A stretch of 64,000 nt of DNA from Mycobacterium sp. (GCA_011620645.1 WOYS01000118.1:33586-97585), one strand, 5' to 3'. Positions 47,335 through 59,909 are shown, numbered from the stretch's first letter. A program made the numbers and translations. Notes: generated from the sequence alone by a model not told the origin.

Positions 47335-47988
47335 ATGGCTAGAAAAGGCATTTTGGGCACCAAGCTGGGCATGACGCAGGTGTTCGACGAGAACAACAAA
47401 GTCGTCCCGGTGACGGTCGTGAAGGCCGGCCCCAACGTGGTGACCCTCATCCGCACCCTTGAGCGTGACGGCTACAGCGCCGTGCAGCTCGCCTACGGCG
47501 AGATCAGCCCGCGCAAGGTCAACAAGCCGGTCGCCGGTCAGTACGCCGCCGCCGGGGTCAACCCGCGCCGGCACCTGGCCGAGCTGCGGCTTGAGAACGA
47601 GGCCGCTGCCGCCGAGTACGAGGTCGGCCAGGAGCTGACCGCCGAGATCTTCGCCGACGGCGCGTACGTCGACGTGACCGGCACCAGCAAGGGCAAGGGC
47701 TTCGCCGGCACCATGAAGCGCCACGGCTTCAGCGGACAGGGTGCCTCGCATGGCGCCCAGGCCGTGCACCGCCGTCCCGGCTCGATCGGTGGCTGCGCCA
47801 CCCCGGGCCGCGTCTTCAAGGGCACGCGCATGTCGGGCCGGATGGGTAGTGACCGCGTCACCACCCAGAACCTGAAGGTCCACAAGGTCGATGCCGAGAA
47901 CGGCGTGCTGCTGATCAAGGGTGCCGTCCCCGGACGCAACGGTGGACTCGTCGTGGTCCGCACCGCGATCAAACGAGGTGAGAAGTAA
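47335..47988 (+). CDS. rplC: 50S ribosomal protein L3
   Basis: 217 residues. Begins [16 protein letters not shown] and contains [22 protein letters not shown], the extension that reaches the peptidyl-transferase centre. The stop overlaps the rplD ATG by one base (TAATG), indicating coupling. Confidence 0.98.
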   Translation: MARKGILGTKLGMTQVFDENNKVVPVTVVKAGPNVVTLIRTLERDGYSAVQLAYGEISPRKVNKPVAGQYAAAGVNPRRHLAELRLENEAAAAEYEVGQELTAEIFADGAYVDVTGTSKGKGFAGTMKRHGFSGQGASHGAQAVHRRPGSIGGCATPGRVFKGTRMSGRMGSDRVTTQNLKVHKVDAENGVLLIKGAVPGRNGGLVVVRTAIKRGEK

Positions 47989-48638
47989 TGACTTCCTTGA
48001 AGATTGACGTCCGCACCCCGGACGGCAAGACGGACGGCTCCGTGGAGCTGCCCGCCGAGCTGTTCGACGTGGAGCCCAACATCGCGTTGCTGCACCAGGT
48101 CGTCACCGCGCAGCTGGCCGCCAAGCGTCAGGGCACGCACTCGGCCAAGACTCGCGCCGAGGTGTCCGGCGGTGGCAAGAAGCCGTACCGCCAGAAGGGC
48201 ACCGGCCGCGCACGTCAGGGCTCGACCCGCGCGCCGCAGTTCACCGGTGGTGGCGTGGTGCACGGCCCCAAGCCGCGTGACTACAGCCAGCGCACCCCCA
48301 AGAAGATGATCGCCGCCGCCACCCGCGGGGCGCTCTCGGACCGGGCGCGCAACGAGCGCATCCATGCGATCACCGAACTGGTCAGCGGGCAGACCCCGTC
48401 GACCAAGGCCGCGAAGTCGTTCCTGGAGAGCCTGACGGACCGCACCAAGGTGCTGATCGTCATCGGTCGCAGCGACGAGGTCGGCGCCAAGAGTGTGCGC
48501 AACCTGCCGAATGTGCACGTGATCTCGGCGGACCAGCTCAACGCGTACGACGTGCTGCACGCCGACGACGTGATCTTCAGCGTCGAGGCACTGGATGCCT
48601 ACATCAGCTCCAATACGAAGCAGGAGGTGTCGGCCTGA
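47988..48638 (+). CDS. rplD: 50S ribosomal protein L4
   Basis: 216 residues. L4 lines the exit tunnel through the loop [20 protein letters not shown] seen here. In E. coli L4 also represses its operon. Overlaps rplW by one base. Confidence 0.98.
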   Translation: MTSLKIDVRTPDGKTDGSVELPAELFDVEPNIALLHQVVTAQLAAKRQGTHSAKTRAEVSGGGKKPYRQKGTGRARQGSTRAPQFTGGGVVHGPKPRDYSQRTPKKMIAAATRGALSDRARNERIHAITELVSGQTPSTKAAKSFLESLTDRTKVLIVIGRSDEVGAKSVRNLPNVHVISADQLNAYDVLHADDVIFSVEALDAYISSNTKQEVSA

Positions 48639-48940
48639 TGGCGACCGTGACTGACCCCCGCGACATCATCCTGGCCCCGGTCATCTCGGAGAAGTCGTAC
48701 TCGCTGATCGAGGACAACGTGTACACGTTCGTCGTGCACCCGGACTCGAACAAGACGCAGATCAAGATTGCGATCGAGAAGATCTTCTCCGTCAAGGTCG
48801 ACTCGGTGAACACGCTCAATCGCAACGGCAAGCGCAAGCGCACCCGCAGCGGTTACGGACAGCGCAAGGGCACCAAGCGCGCCATCGTGACCCTGGCCGC
48901 GGGCAGCAAGCCGATCGACTTGTTCGGAGCGCCGGCCTAA
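48638..48940 (+). CDS. rplW: 50S ribosomal protein L23
   Basis: 100 residues. Starts [20 protein letters not shown], contains [14 protein letters not shown]; located at the tunnel exit where trigger factor and SRP bind. 30-bp gap to rplB. Confidence 0.98.
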   Translation: MATVTDPRDIILAPVISEKSYSLIEDNVYTFVVHPDSNKTQIKIAIEKIFSVKVDSVNTLNRNGKRKRTRSGYGQRKGTKRAIVTLAAGSKPIDLFGAPA

Positions 48941-48970
48941 CGGCGGGCAGAGAGACTCAGGAACTTAGAA

Positions 48971-49810
48971 ATGGCAATTCGCAAGTACAAGCCGACGACC
49001 CCGGGTCGTCGCGGTGCCAGCGTCTCCGATTTCGCCGAGATCACCCGCTCGACGCCGGAGAAGTCGCTGATTCGCCCGCTGCACAGCACGGGCGGCCGCA
49101 ACGCGCACGGCCGTATCACCACACGGCACAAGGGTGGTGGGCACAAGCGCGCCTACCGCGTGATCGATTTCCGTCGTCACGACAAGGACGGCGTCGACGC
49201 CAAGGTCGCTCACATCGAGTACGACCCGAACCGCACCGCGAACATCGCGCTGCTGCATTACCTGGACGGCGAGAAGCGTTACATCATCGCGCCGCAGGGA
49301 CTGAAGCAGGGCACCGTCGTGGAGTCGGGCGCCAACGCCGACATCAAGCCCGGTAACAACCTGCCGCTGCGCAACATCCCGGCCGGCACCGTCATCCACG
49401 CTGTGGAGATGCGTCCGGGTGGCGGCGCGAAGCTGGCCCGTTCGGCCGGTGTGAGCGTCCAGTTGCTCGGCAAGGAAGGCGCTTACGCCACGCTGCGTAT
49501 GCCCTCGGGCGAGATCCGTCGCGTCGACGTGCGCTGCCGCGCCACCATCGGCGAGGTCGGCAACGCCGAGCAGGCCAACATCAACTGGGGCAAGGCCGGC
49601 CGCATGCGGTGGAAGGGCAAGCGCCCCACCGTCCGTGGTGTCGTGATGAACCCGGTCGACCACCCGCACGGTGGTGGTGAGGGTAAGACCTCCGGTGGTC
49701 GTCACCCGGTGAGCCCGTGGGGCAAGCCCGAGGGCCGCACCCGCAAGCCGAACAAGGCGAGCGACAAACTCATCGTCCGACGCCGGCGCACCGGCAAGAA
49801 CAAGCGCTAG
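48971..49810 (+). CDS. rplB: 50S ribosomal protein L2
   Basis: 279 residues. Conserved peptidyl-transferase-centre protein; [16 protein letters not shown] at the start and [18 protein letters not shown] near the end are typical. Confidence 0.98.
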   Translation: MAIRKYKPTTPGRRGASVSDFAEITRSTPEKSLIRPLHSTGGRNAHGRITTRHKGGGHKRAYRVIDFRRHDKDGVDAKVAHIEYDPNRTANIALLHYLDGEKRYIIAPQGLKQGTVVESGANADIKPGNNLPLRNIPAGTVIHAVEMRPGGGAKLARSAGVSVQLLGKEGAYATLRMPSGEIRRVDVRCRATIGEVGNAEQANINWGKAGRMRWKGKRPTVRGVVMNPVDHPHGGGEGKTSGGRHPVSPWGKPEGRTRKPNKASDKLIVRRRRTGKNKR

Positions 49811-49822
49811 GAGTAGCCAGCG

Positions 49823-50104
49823 ATGCCACGCAGCCTGAAGAAGGGCCCGTTCGTCGACGACCATCTGCTCAAGAAGGTCGACGTCCAAAACGAGAAGAAC
49901 AGCAAGCAGGTCATCAAGACCTGGTCGCGCCGTTCGACCATCATCCCGGACTTCATCGGTCACACCTTCGCCGTCCACGACGGTCGCAAGCACGTGCCGG
50001 TGTTCGTCACCGAGGCGATGGTCGGTCACAAGCTGGGCGAGTTCGCCCCCACCCGCACGTTCAAAGGTCACATCAAGGATGACCGGAAAGCGAAGCGGCG
50101 ATGA
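49823..50104 (+). CDS. rpsS: 30S ribosomal protein S19
   Basis: 93 residues, [19 protein letters not shown] at the start; 30S head protein near the A site. It is followed by a 31-bp spacer before rplV. Confidence 0.98.
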   Translation: MPRSLKKGPFVDDHLLKKVDVQNEKNSKQVIKTWSRRSTIIPDFIGHTFAVHDGRKHVPVFVTEAMVGHKLGEFAPTRTFKGHIKDDRKAKRR

Positions 50105-50135
50105 GCGTTCGCGCGAAGAGCAGAGGGAACTGCTA

Positions 50136-51484
<1,349 letters not shown>

Positions 51485-51487
51485 CCA

Positions 51488-51904
51488 ATGCTTATTCCCC
51501 GCAAGGTCAAGCACCGCAAGCAGCATCACCCGAGGCAGCGCGGCACCGCCAGCGGCGGCACCTCGGTGAGCTTCGGCGATTACGGCATCCAGGCACTGGA
51601 GCACGCCTACGTCACCAACCGGCAGATCGAGTCCGCTCGTATCGCCATCAACCGGCACATCAAGCGTGGTGGCAAGGTGTGGATCAACATCTTCCCCGAC
51701 CGCCCGCTGACCAAGAAGCCTGCCGAGACCCGCATGGGTTCCGGTAAGGGTTCGCCGGAGTGGTGGATCGCCAACGTCAAGCCGGGTCGCGTTCTCTTCG
51801 AGATCAGCTACCCGGATGAGAAGATCGCAAAAGAGGCGCTTACCCGCGCCATCCACAAGCTGCCGATCAAGGCACGCATCGTGACCCGAGAGGAGCAGTT
51901 CTGA
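51488..51904 (+). CDS. rplP: 50S ribosomal protein L16
   Basis: 138 residues. [18 protein letters not shown] start and [18 protein letters not shown] core. Contacts the A-site tRNA. Stop overlaps rpmC by one base. Confidence 0.98.
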   Translation: MLIPRKVKHRKQHHPRQRGTASGGTSVSFGDYGIQALEHAYVTNRQIESARIAINRHIKRGGKVWINIFPDRPLTKKPAETRMGSGKGSPEWWIANVKPGRVLFEISYPDEKIAKEALTRAIHKLPIKARIVTREEQF

Positions 51905-52137
51905 TGGCAGTGGGAGTTACGCCTGGCGAACTGCGTGAGCTCACCGAGGAGGAGCTCACCACTCGCCTGCGCGAATCGAAGGAAGAGCTGTTCAACCTGC
52001 GCTTCCAGATGGCGACCGGGCAGCTGACGAACAACCGGCGCCTGCGTGTGGTGCGCCACGAGATTGCACGGGTATACACCGTGCTGCGTGAACGTGAATT
52101 GGGTCTGGCCTCCGGACCTGTTGGTGAGGAATCGTAG
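51904..52137 (+). CDS. rpmC: 50S ribosomal protein L29
   Basis: 77 residues with the helical-hairpin signature [20 protein letters not shown] and the conserved [20 protein letters not shown]. Tunnel-exit protein next to L23. Confidence 0.98.
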   Translation: MAVGVTPGELRELTEEELTTRLRESKEELFNLRFQMATGQLTNNRRLRVVRHEIARVYTVLRERELGLASGPVGEES

Positions 52138-52140
52138 AAA

Positions 52141-52437
52141 ATGGCAGAGACCAAAGGCCCCAACCACACTCCGGTCACGGAGACCGTGCGCGGTCGTCGT
52201 AAGACGGCGATCGGCTACGTGGTGAGCGACAAGATGCAGAAGACCATCGTGGTCGAGCTGGAATCCCGCAAGAGCCACCCGCTCTACGGCAAGATCATCC
52301 GGACCACCACCAAGGTCAAGGCGCACGACGAGAACGGCGACGCCGGCATCGGCGATCGCGTCTCGCTGATGGAGACCCGTCCGACCTCGGCGACCAAGCG
52401 CTGGCGCCTGGTCGAGGTGCTCGAGAAGGCCAAGTAG
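52141..52437 (+). CDS. rpsQ: 30S ribosomal protein S17
   Basis: 98 residues ([19 protein letters not shown]..., [22 protein letters not shown]); binds the 5' domain of 16S rRNA. Last gene of the S10 operon here, as a terminator follows. Confidence 0.98.
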   Translation: MAETKGPNHTPVTETVRGRRKTAIGYVVSDKMQKTIVVELESRKSHPLYGKIIRTTTKVKAHDENGDAGIGDRVSLMETRPTSATKRWRLVEVLEKAK

Positions 52438-52463
52438 GGCTTCTTTCGAGATCTGGCTTCTTC

Positions 52464-52500
52464 AGACCCCCGGTCACCGCAATGCGCGGCCCGGGGGTCT
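52464..52500 (+). terminator. Terminator after rpsQ
   Basis: agacccccgg (52464-52473) and ccgggggtct (52491-52500) form a perfect 10-bp stem with a 17-base loop, ending the S10 transcript. Confidence 0.7.
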
Positions 52501-52576
52501 GTGCATTCCGGGGCCGGGGATGGTGGTTCGGCCCGCGTCTGTAGGCGGGATTCTTCGAGACTAGGATTCTTTGACT

Positions 52577-53461
52577 ATGTCCGGGTGGAAGCCTTCGGCT
52601 TCGACGACCGACCTGGTCGAGTTGCCCGCCGGCTCTTTCCGGATGGGATCGACCCGCTTCTATCCCGAGGAAGCACCGGTCCGCACCGAGCGCGTCGCCG
52701 CATTCGCGATCGAACGTCACCTCGTGACCAACGCGCAGTACGCGGCTTTCGTCGCGGACACCGGGTATGTGACCGTCGCCGAGCGCCCGATAGATCCGCA
52801 GCTCTATCCGGGAGTCCCGGCCGGTGACCTGCAACCCGGCGCCATGGTGTTCCGCCCGACCGCAGGCCCGGTGGACCTGCGGGATTGGCGCCAGTGGTGG
52901 GACTGGGCTCCCGGGGCGAGCTGGCGGCACCCACTCGGGCCGGGCAGCGACGCAGCGGAACGTCCCGAGCATCCCGTGGTGCAGGTCGCCTATGCGGATG
53001 CACTGGCCTACGCCCGGTGGGCGGGCCGTCGACTGCCCACCGAAGCCGAATGGGAGTACGCGGCGCGGGCGGGCGCGGATTCGACCTACCCCTGGGGCGA
53101 GGACGTCGCGCCGGCCGGTGCGTTGATGGCCAATACCTGGCAGGGCCGTTTCCCGTACCGCAATGACGGAGCGCTGGGCTGGGTCGGCACCGCACCGGTG
53201 GGGACGTTCCCCGCCAACGGATTCGGGCTGGTGGACATGATCGGCAATGTGTGGGAGTGGACCGCAACGGAATTCAGTGGGCGCCTGGAAAACCCGTGCT
53301 GCCTGCCCGCCGACGATCCCGGCGTCAGCCAGGCGCTCAAGGGCGGATCGCATCTGTGCGCCCCCGAGTACTGCCATCGGTACCGGCCAGCGGCGCGGTC
53401 CCCCCAGTCCCGGGACACCGCGACCACCCATATCGGATTCCGCTGCGCCGCGACGACCTGA
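52577..53461 (+). CDS. Formylglycine-generating enzyme (sulfatase activator)
   Basis: 294 residues, FGE-sulfatase domain throughout. It oxidises a Cys in sulfatases to formylglycine using O2 and copper (established). Seen: GSFRMGSTRFYPEEAP, HPVVQVAYADALAYARWAGRRLPTEAEWEYAAR, FGLVDMIGNVWEWT and GGSHLCAPEYCHRYRPAARS with both active-site Cys (C261, C266). Start ATG 52577; TTG 52571 possible. In M. tuberculosis the sulfatase atsA is beside it; no sulfatase gene is visible here. Confidence 0.9.
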   Translation: MSGWKPSASTTDLVELPAGSFRMGSTRFYPEEAPVRTERVAAFAIERHLVTNAQYAAFVADTGYVTVAERPIDPQLYPGVPAGDLQPGAMVFRPTAGPVDLRDWRQWWDWAPGASWRHPLGPGSDAAERPEHPVVQVAYADALAYARWAGRRLPTEAEWEYAARAGADSTYPWGEDVAPAGALMANTWQGRFPYRNDGALGWVGTAPVGTFPANGFGLVDMIGNVWEWTATEFSGRLENPCCLPADDPGVSQALKGGSHLCAPEYCHRYRPAARSPQSRDTATTHIGFRCAATT

Positions 53462-53484
53462 TTTCAGGCCAAAAGTGCAGCAAT

Positions 53485-53513
53485 TTGGTGCTGAGCAGGT
53501 CATCCCCTAGACT
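53485..53513 (+). promoter_or_regulatory. Candidate spc-operon promoter
   Basis: TTGGTG (53485-53490) and TAGACT (53508-53513) with a 17-bp spacer lie ~130 bp before rplN in the gap after the FGE gene; close to the mycobacterial SigA consensus. Confidence 0.6.
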
Positions 53514-53640
53514 TGCGGGGTTGCCTGGGGCAGACCTCGGTTCTCTCATGTGAGAAAACCCTGCGTGCTCTCGGGGCAACAAAGACCGCGCGCGTCAGGT
53601 CGGTATCTGCCGTGCACACATAACCAGGTCAGGAGATCGA

Positions 53641-54009
53641 GTGATTCAGCAGGAATCGCGCGTCAAGGTCGCCGACAACACGGGCGCCAAGGAAATCTTG
53701 TGCATCCGCGTTCTCGGTGGGTCAGCGCGACGCTACGCCGGCATCGGAGATGTCATCGTGGCGACCGTCAAGGACGCCATCCCCGGCGGCAACGTCAAGA
53801 AGGGCGACGTCGTCAAGGCTGTCATCGTGCGCACCGTCAAGGAACGTCGCCGCGCGGACGGCAGCTACATCAGATTCGACGAGAACGCCGCCGTCATCAT
53901 CAAGCCGGACAACGATCCGCGCGGCACCCGCATCTTCGGCCCGGTGGGTCGCGAGCTGCGTGAGAAGAAGTTCATGAAGATCGTTTCGCTCGCCCCGGAG
54001 GTGCTGTAA
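53641..54009 (+). CDS. rplN: 50S ribosomal protein L14
   Basis: 122 residues ([26 protein letters not shown]-type start, [23 protein letters not shown] end). GTG start at 53641; rplX starts right at its stop. First gene of the spc operon. Confidence 0.98.
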   Translation: MIQQESRVKVADNTGAKEILCIRVLGGSARRYAGIGDVIVATVKDAIPGGNVKKGDVVKAVIVRTVKERRRADGSYIRFDENAAVIIKPDNDPRGTRIFGPVGRELREKKFMKIVSLAPEVL

Positions 54010-54327
54010 ATGAAGGTGCACAAGGGTGACACCGTCCTGGTCGTCTCCGGTAAGGACAAGGGCGCCAAGGGCAAGGTCCTGGAGTCCTACCCGACCCGCG
54101 ACAAGATCCTGGTAGAGGGCGTCAACCGGATCAAGAAGCACACCGCCGAGTCGCGCAACGAGCGCGGCGCCTCCTCGGGCGGCATCGTCACGCAGGAAGC
54201 CGCGATCCACGTGTCCAACGTGATGGTCATCGACTCCGACGGCAACCCGACCCGCATCGGCTATCGCGTCGACGAGGAGTCCGGCAAGAAGGTCCGGGTC
54301 TCCAAGCGCAACGGCAAGGACATCTGA
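54010..54327 (+). CDS. rplX: 50S ribosomal protein L24
   Basis: 105 residues, KOW motif near the N-terminus ([19 protein letters not shown]); initiates 50S assembly. Confidence 0.98.
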   Translation: MKVHKGDTVLVVSGKDKGAKGKVLESYPTRDKILVEGVNRIKKHTAESRNERGASSGGIVTQEAAIHVSNVMVIDSDGNPTRIGYRVDEESGKKVRVSKRNGKDI

Positions 54328-54329
54328 GC

Positions 54330-54902
54330 ATGACCACAGTAGAAAACGCCGCCAAGGTTCAGCCGCGGCTCAAGCAGCGCTACCGCGAGGAAATCCGGGA
54401 CGCGCTCAACAAAGAATTCAACTACGCCAACGTGATGCAGATCCCCGGTGTGGTCAAGGTCGTCGTGAACATGGGTGTCGGCGACGCCGCCCGCGACGCG
54501 AAGCTGATCAACGGTGCGGTCAACGACCTCGCGCTGATCACCGGCCAGAAGCCCGAGATCCGCAAGGCACGCAAGTCCATCGCCCAGTTCAAGCTGCGCG
54601 AGGGCATGCCGATCGGCGCCCGAGTGACGCTGCGCGGCGACCGCATGTGGGAGTTCCTGGACCGCCTGGTCTCCATCGCGCTTCCGCGTATCCGTGACTT
54701 CCGTGGCCTGAGCCCCAAGCAGTTCGACGGCAGCGGTAACTACACCTTCGGGCTCTCCGAGCAGTCGGTGTTCCACGAGATCGACGTGGATTCCATCGAT
54801 CGCCCCCGCGGCATGGACATCACCGTCGTCACCACGGCGACCAATGACGACGAGGGACGAGTGCTGCTGCGGGCACTGGGCTTCCCGTTCAAGGAGAAGT
54901 GA
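54330..54902 (+). CDS. rplE: 50S ribosomal protein L5
   Basis: 190 residues; [25 protein letters not shown] and [20 protein letters not shown] are typical. Binds 5S rRNA and contacts S13 across the subunit bridge. Confidence 0.98.
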   Translation: MTTVENAAKVQPRLKQRYREEIRDALNKEFNYANVMQIPGVVKVVVNMGVGDAARDAKLINGAVNDLALITGQKPEIRKARKSIAQFKLREGMPIGARVTLRGDRMWEFLDRLVSIALPRIRDFRGLSPKQFDGSGNYTFGLSEQSVFHEIDVDSIDRPRGMDITVVTTATNDDEGRVLLRALGFPFKEK

Positions 54903-54905
54903 GCA

Positions 54906-55091
54906 ATGGCAAAGAAGGCTCTGGTCAACAAGGCCAACAAGAAGCCGAAGTTCAAGGTGCGCGGCTACACCCGGTGCAACCGTTGTGGCCGTCCGCACGC
55001 GGTGTTCCGCAAGTTCGGCCTGTGCCGGATCTGCCTGCGTGAAATGGCGCATGCGGGCGAACTGCCCGGTGTCCAGAAGTCCAGCTGGTAA
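54906..55091 (+). CDS. rpsN: 30S ribosomal protein S14, zinc-binding type Z
   Basis: 61 residues with the zinc ribbon CNRCGRP...CRICL (two CxxC pairs), so this is the zinc-dependent paralogue; a zinc-free S14 usually lies elsewhere and is induced in zinc starvation. Just after rplE. Confidence 0.97.
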   Translation: MAKKALVNKANKKPKFKVRGYTRCNRCGRPHAVFRKFGLCRICLREMAHAGELPGVQKSSW

Positions 55092-55196
55092 CAGCCCTAC
55101 TACTACCAATTCAAAAGCTCGGTAGGCCCCGAAGATGATCGACCACATGCTGATCAACGACGTGGGAACCGCCGCGAGGAAGGTGAACCGGCTGTC

Positions 55197-55595
55197 ATGA
55201 CGATGACCGATCCCATCGCAGACTTCTTGACCCGTCTGCGCAACGCCAATTCGGCGTACCACGATGAGGTGACACTGCCCCACTCGAAGATCAAGGCGAA
55301 CATCGCCGAGATCCTCAAGGAGCAGGGTTACATCTCCGACTACCGCACCGAGGACGCCCGCGTGGGCAAAGCCCTTGTGGTGCAGCTGAAGTACGGTCCC
55401 AGCCGTGAGCGCAGCATCGCCGGCCTGCGCCGTGTGAGCAAGCCGGGTCTGCGGGTCTACGCAAAGTCCACCAATCTGCCTCGGGTGCTCGGTGGCCTGG
55501 GCGTGGCGATCATCTCCACGTCCTCGGGTCTGCTCACCGATCGCCAGGCAACTCGACAAGGCGTGGGCGGCGAAGTCCTCGCCTACGTCTGGTAG
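55197..55595 (+). CDS. rpsH: 30S ribosomal protein S8
   Basis: 132 residues ([52 protein letters not shown]). In E. coli S8 represses the spc operon. A ~105-bp gap precedes it. Confidence 0.98.
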   Translation: MTMTDPIADFLTRLRNANSAYHDEVTLPHSKIKANIAEILKEQGYISDYRTEDARVGKALVVQLKYGPSRERSIAGLRRVSKPGLRVYAKSTNLPRVLGGLGVAIISTSSGLLTDRQATRQGVGGEVLAYVW

Positions 55596-55608
55596 GGGAA
55601 CGAAAAAC

Positions 55609-56148
55609 ATGTCGCGTATTGGAAAGCAGCCGGTCCTGGTTCCTGCCGGGGTTGACGTGACCATTGATGGTCAGAACGTGTCGGTGAAGGGCCCCAAGGG
55701 CACCTTGACCCTGGATGTCGCCGAGCCGATCGTGGTGTCGCGCAGCGACGACGGCGCCATCGTGGTGGCCCGCCCCGACGACGAGCGGCGCAGCCGTTCG
55801 TTGCACGGGTTGTCGCGCACCCTGGTGGCCAACCTGGTCACCGGTGTGACCGAGGGCTACATCACCAAGATGGAGATCTTCGGCGTCGGCTACCGCGTGC
55901 AGCTCAAGGGTTCCAACCTGGAGTTCGCGCTGGGCTACAGCCACCCGGTCCTCATCGAAGCGCCCGAGGGCATCACTTTCGCGGTGGAGACACCCACGAA
56001 GTTCTCGATCACCGGCATCGACAAGCAGAAGGTCGGCCAGATTGCCGCGGTCATCCGCCGTCTGCGCCGCCCCGACCCGTACAAGGGCAAGGGCGTGCGT
56101 TACGAGGGTGAGCAGATCCGCCGCAAGGTCGGAAAGACAGGTAAGTAA
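55609..56148 (+). CDS. rplF: 50S ribosomal protein L6
   Basis: 179 residues starting [20 protein letters not shown]; ends [31 protein letters not shown]. Start ATG 55609, just after a GGGGAACG site; the longer frame upstream overlaps rpsH. Confidence 0.97.
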   Translation: MSRIGKQPVLVPAGVDVTIDGQNVSVKGPKGTLTLDVAEPIVVSRSDDGAIVVARPDDERRSRSLHGLSRTLVANLVTGVTEGYITKMEIFGVGYRVQLKGSNLEFALGYSHPVLIEAPEGITFAVETPTKFSITGIDKQKVGQIAAVIRRLRRPDPYKGKGVRYEGEQIRRKVGKTGK

Positions 56149-56150
56149 CC

Positions 56151-56561
56151 ATGGCTACCACCAAAACTGATAGCGCTCCCAACCGGAAGCCGGTGGGACA
56201 GAACATCTCCGAGACCCGTCGGGTCGCGCGGATCCGTCGCCACGCCCGGCTGCGCAAGAAGGTCTCCGGCACCTCCGACACTCCGCGTCTGATGGTCAAC
56301 CGATCGGCACGGCACATCCACGTGCAGCTGATCGACGACCTGAACGGTGTCACCGTCGCAGCGGCCTCGTCCATCGAACCCGATGTGCGTGCCGTCGACG
56401 GCGACAAGAAGGCACAGAGCACGCGGGTCGGTCAGCTGATCGCCGAGCGCGCCAAGGCGGCCGGCATCGACACGATCGTCTTCGACCGCGGCGGGTACGG
56501 CTACGCCGGCCGGATCGCCGCGCTGGCCGACGCCGCGCGCGAGGGCGGGCTGAAATTCTGA
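56151..56561 (+). CDS. rplR: 50S ribosomal protein L18
   Basis: 136 residues; [25 protein letters not shown] and [24 protein letters not shown] mark L18, the 5S rRNA-binding protein. Confidence 0.98.
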   Translation: MATTKTDSAPNRKPVGQNISETRRVARIRRHARLRKKVSGTSDTPRLMVNRSARHIHVQLIDDLNGVTVAAASSIEPDVRAVDGDKKAQSTRVGQLIAERAKAAGIDTIVFDRGGYGYAGRIAALADAAREGGLKF

Positions 56562-56586
56562 TGACTGTCAATGAGAGGACTGCATA

Positions 56587-57255
56587 ATGGCCGACCAGGC
56601 TGGCGCCGGTCCGGCGCAGGACAATCGCGGTGGCCGTGGCGACCGTGACGGCCGTGGCCGTCGCGACGACCGCGGTGGCCGTGGCCGCGGCGATGACCGC
56701 GGTGAGAAGAGCAACTTCATCGAGCGCGTCGTCACCATCAACCGCGTCTCCAAGGTGGTCAAGGGTGGTCGGCGCTTCAGCTTCACCGCCCTGGTCATCG
56801 TCGGCGACGGCAACGGCATGGTCGGCGTCGGCTACGGCAAGGCCAAGGAAGTTCCGGCCGCCATCGCCAAGGGTGTCGAGGAAGCTCGCAAGAACTTCTT
56901 CCGCGTCCCGCTGATCGGCAGCACCATCGTGCACCCGGTCCAGGGTGAGGCCGCGGCCGGTGTCGTGATGCTGCGTCCGGCCAGCCCCGGTACCGGTGTC
57001 ATCGCCGGTGGTGCTTGCCGCGCCGTGCTCGAATGCGCCGGGGTGCACGACGTCCTGGCCAAGTCGCTGGGCAGCGACAACGCGATCAACGTGGTGCATG
57101 CCACCGTCGCCGCGCTGAAGATGATTCAGCGGCCCGAAGAGGTGGCGGCCCGTCGTGGGCTGTCCATCGAGGATGTGGCGCCGGCCGGCATGCTCAAGGC
57201 CCGGCGCGAGAGCGAGGCGCTGGCCGCCAGTGCCGCGCGTGAGGGGTCGGCATAG
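56587..57255 (+). CDS. rpsE: 30S ribosomal protein S5
   Basis: 222 residues. The first ~45 residues are an Arg/Asp/Gly-rich tail typical of actinobacteria ([14 protein letters not shown]), then the double-stranded RNA-binding core [21 protein letters not shown]. Involved in mRNA helicase function and fidelity. Confidence 0.97.
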   Translation: MADQAGAGPAQDNRGGRGDRDGRGRRDDRGGRGRGDDRGEKSNFIERVVTINRVSKVVKGGRRFSFTALVIVGDGNGMVGVGYGKAKEVPAAIAKGVEEARKNFFRVPLIGSTIVHPVQGEAAAGVVMLRPASPGTGVIAGGACRAVLECAGVHDVLAKSLGSDNAINVVHATVAALKMIQRPEEVAARRGLSIEDVAPAGMLKARRESEALAASAAREGSA

Positions 57256-57257
57256 TC

Positions 57258-57437
57258 ATGGCAGAGCTGAAGATCACCCAGGTGCGCGGCACGGTCGGTG
57301 CACGCTGGAAGCAGCGCGAAAGCCTGCGGACGCTCGGACTGCGGAAGATCCGCCAGTCCGTGGTCCGTGAGGACAACGCTCAGACCAGAGGTCTGATCAA
57401 GAGCGTGCATCACCTCATCACGGTCGAGGAGGTCTAG
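57258..57437 (+). CDS. rpmD: 50S ribosomal protein L30
   Basis: 59 residues ([45 protein letters not shown]). Starts two bases after the rpsE stop; stop at 57435-57437, before rplO. A short gene between its neighbours. Confidence 0.95.
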   Translation: MAELKITQVRGTVGARWKQRESLRTLGLRKIRQSVVREDNAQTRGLIKSVHHLITVEEV

Positions 57438-57442
57438 GAATC

Positions 57443-57886
57443 ATGAGTGTTATCAAGCTTCACGATCTGAAGCCGGCCCCGGGGTCGAAGACGAAGAAAA
57501 CCCGGGTTGGCCGCGGCGATGGTTCCAAGGGTAAGACCGCGGGTCGCGGCACCAAGGGCACCAAGGCACGCAAGAACGTCCCCTCGACGTTCGAGGGTGG
57601 CCAGATGCCCATCCACATGCGGCTCCCGAAGCTCAAGGGCTTCACGAACCGTTTCCGGGTGGCCTACGAGGTCGTCAACGTCGGCGACATCGCCAAGGCG
57701 TTCCCGGAGGGTGGCACCATCGGTGTCGACGAACTGGTGGCCAAGGGCCTGGTTCGGAAGAAGAGCCTGGTGAAGGTCCTCGGCGACGGCAAGCTGGCCG
57801 TCAAGGTCGACGTCACCGCCAACAAGTTCAGCGGCAGCGCGCGCGAGGCGATCACCGCCGCCGGCGGCTCGGCCACCGAGCTGTAA
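57443..57886 (+). CDS. rplO: 50S ribosomal protein L15
   Basis: 147 residues; [38 protein letters not shown]-type start and [18 protein letters not shown]. Late 50S assembly protein. In many bacteria secY follows at once; here sppA comes next, as in M. tuberculosis. Confidence 0.98.
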   Translation: MSVIKLHDLKPAPGSKTKKTRVGRGDGSKGKTAGRGTKGTKARKNVPSTFEGGQMPIHMRLPKLKGFTNRFRVAYEVVNVGDIAKAFPEGGTIGVDELVAKGLVRKKSLVKVLGDGKLAVKVDVTANKFSGSAREAITAAGGSATEL

Positions 57887-57902
57887 GAGTCCCTTCTGCG
57901 TT

Positions 57903-57926
57903 GGCCCCCGCTCCGGCGGGGGCCTT
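57903..57926 (+). terminator. Terminator after rplO
   Basis: ggcccccgc / gcgggggcc, a perfect 9-bp GC stem with a TCCG loop, followed by ttctgcg, 16 bp after the stop: end of the spc transcript. Confidence 0.75.
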
Positions 57927-57952
57927 CTGCGTTGCCGCATCTCGTACATCGG

Positions 57953-58058
57953 TTCAGTCTCGATGACCGTGGCGCGCCAAAACTGAGACCAGGTATCTCT
58001 CAGAACCAGATCAGCTACACCAGGTCGGTCTGGACGCGTCTTGACCGCCGAGACTGAA
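57953..58058 (+). promoter_or_regulatory. Nested inverted repeats before sppA
   Basis: TTCAGTCTCG (57953-57962) and CGAGACTGAA (58049-58058) are a perfect 10-bp inverted pair around a second one, CTGAGA (57983-57988) / TCTCAG (57998-58003). No gene lies here. They may be operators or a structured RNA. A TAGGCT at 58128-58133 lies too close to the sppA start for a leadered transcript, so a leaderless mRNA is possible. Confidence 0.4.
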
Positions 58059-58139
58059 ACCACGTCCATTCGGCGACCGGCCGCCCGAGGTTCGCGACCG
58101 GCGAAGATGCGGACCCACAGCCGCCGGTAGGCTCTTGTG

Positions 58140-59909
58140 ATGTTCGGATTCCTTCCCAGCCTGCCCGGTCGCGCCGATCTGAAGGCGCTGGTCCGCAAGG
58201 TGGATACCGCCCGGCACAGCGGGGTGCCCAACGGCTGTGTGCTCGAACTGGACGTGCAGGCGGTGCCGCCGGAGACGACGGGATTCGACCCGCTGGCGCT
58301 GCTGTCCGCCGGGGGAAAGCCGATGACGCTGCGCCATGCCGTCGCCGCGATCCACCGTGCCGCCGAGGACGAGCGGGTCGCCGGGCTCATCGCGCGGGTG
58401 CAGATACCAGCTGCCGCGCCCGGTCCGGTGCAGGAACTCCGCGAGGCCATCGCGGCGTTCGGCGACGTGAAGCCGACACTGGCGTGGGCCGAGACCTACC
58501 CGGGCACGTTGTCCTATTACCTGGCCTCGGCCTTCCGTGAGGTCTGGATGCAGCCGTCGGGCACCGTAGGGCTCATCGGCTTCGCCACCAACGCCATGTT
58601 CCTGCGCGATGCCCTGGACAAGGTCGGCATCGAGGCGCAGTTCGTGGCCCGTGGCGAATACAAGTCGGCGGCAAACCTATTCACGCAGGACAGCTACACC
58701 GACGCGCACCGGGAAGCCGACAGTGCAATGATCGGCAGTCTGCACGCGCAGGTGCTGGAAGCGGTGGCCGCGTCCCGGCAGCTGGACGCCACCGAGGTGA
58801 ACGCGCTGGCCGACCGGGCGCCGCTCCTTCGGGATGCCGCCGTGACGGGAAAGCTGGTGGACCGCATCGGCTTCCGCGATGAGGCGTATGCGCGCATCGC
58901 CGAACTGACCGGCGCCCCGGCGCAAGCCGACGGCGAGGACGCGCCACCGCGGATGTTCCTCTCGCGGTACGCGAAGGCGAAGGCCTTCACAGCGTCACCG
59001 CCGATGCCGGGGCGTAAGACCAAGCCGACCATCGCGGTGGTCACGCTGCACGGTCCCATTGTCAGTGGGCGTGGGGGACCGCAAGCGCTGCCGATCGGCA
59101 ACTCCAGCGCGGGCGGGGACACCATCGCCGCCGCGTTGCGCGAGGCCGCCGCCGACGACGGGGTGTCTGCGATCGTGTTGCGGGTGGACAGCCCCGGTGG
59201 ATCGGTCACCGGCTCGGAAACCATTTGGCGCGAAGTGGTTCGGGCCAGGGAAGCCGGAAAGCCGGTCATCGCCTCGATGGGTGCGGTCGCCGCCTCCGGT
59301 GGGTATTACGTGTCGATGGCCGCCGACGAGATCGTCGCGAACGCGGGCACCATCACCGGATCGATCGGTGTGGTGACCGGCAAACTGGTGTCCCGTCAGC
59401 TCAAGGACAAGCTGGGCATCGGCTCGGATACCGTGCGCACCAACATAAATGCCGATGCCTGGTCGAGCAATGCGCCGTTCACCGAAGAACAGCACGCCCA
59501 TGTCGAGGCCGAGGCCGACCTGTTCTACACCGATTTCGTCCAGCGGGTCGCCGATGGCCGCAAGCTCGGTGTCGAGGATGTCGACGCGGTGGCCCGGGGC
59601 CGGGTGTGGACCGGCGCCGATGCCAAGGAGCGCGGCCTGGTGGATGAGCTGGGCGGGCTGCGCACCGCGATCGGCAGGGCGAAGGTGGCTGCGGGGCTGG
59701 AGGCCGATACCGAGGTCCGAGTCGTGAATTATCCGGGTTCGTCGCTGCGGGATGTTCTGCGGCCCAAGGTGTCATCGCAACCTGCCGCGGCGTCCGTGCC
59801 GCAGGCATTCGGCGCGCTGCTCGGCCGTTCGGTGGTCGGTGCGCTGGATCAGGCGCACAGTGCCGTGACCGGGGTGATGGCACTGTGGCTGGGGGACTAC
59901 CGGTTCTGA
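58140..59909 (+). CDS. sppA: Signal peptide peptidase / protease IV
   Basis: 589 residues, long form with two peptidase S49 domains. N-terminal half carries the general base Lys (~175, [11 protein letters not shown]), C-terminal half the catalytic Ser (~386, [12 protein letters not shown]). It degrades leftover signal peptides and membrane fragments; no clear N-terminal membrane anchor is seen. Start ATG 58140 (GTG 58137 just upstream). The 3' end overlaps the convergent methyltransferase by 13 bp. Confidence 0.9.
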   Translation: MFGFLPSLPGRADLKALVRKVDTARHSGVPNGCVLELDVQAVPPETTGFDPLALLSAGGKPMTLRHAVAAIHRAAEDERVAGLIARVQIPAAAPGPVQELREAIAAFGDVKPTLAWAETYPGTLSYYLASAFREVWMQPSGTVGLIGFATNAMFLRDALDKVGIEAQFVARGEYKSAANLFTQDSYTDAHREADSAMIGSLHAQVLEAVAASRQLDATEVNALADRAPLLRDAAVTGKLVDRIGFRDEAYARIAELTGAPAQADGEDAPPRMFLSRYAKAKAFTASPPMPGRKTKPTIAVVTLHGPIVSGRGGPQALPIGNSSAGGDTIAAALREAAADDGVSAIVLRVDSPGGSVTGSETIWREVVRAREAGKPVIASMGAVAASGGYYVSMAADEIVANAGTITGSIGVVTGKLVSRQLKDKLGIGSDTVRTNINADAWSSNAPFTEEQHAHVEAEADLFYTDFVQRVADGRKLGVEDVDAVARGRVWTGADAKERGLVDELGGLRTAIGRAKVAAGLEADTEVRVVNYPGSSLRDVLRPKVSSQPAAASVPQAFGALLGRSVVGALDQAHSAVTGVMALWLGDYRF

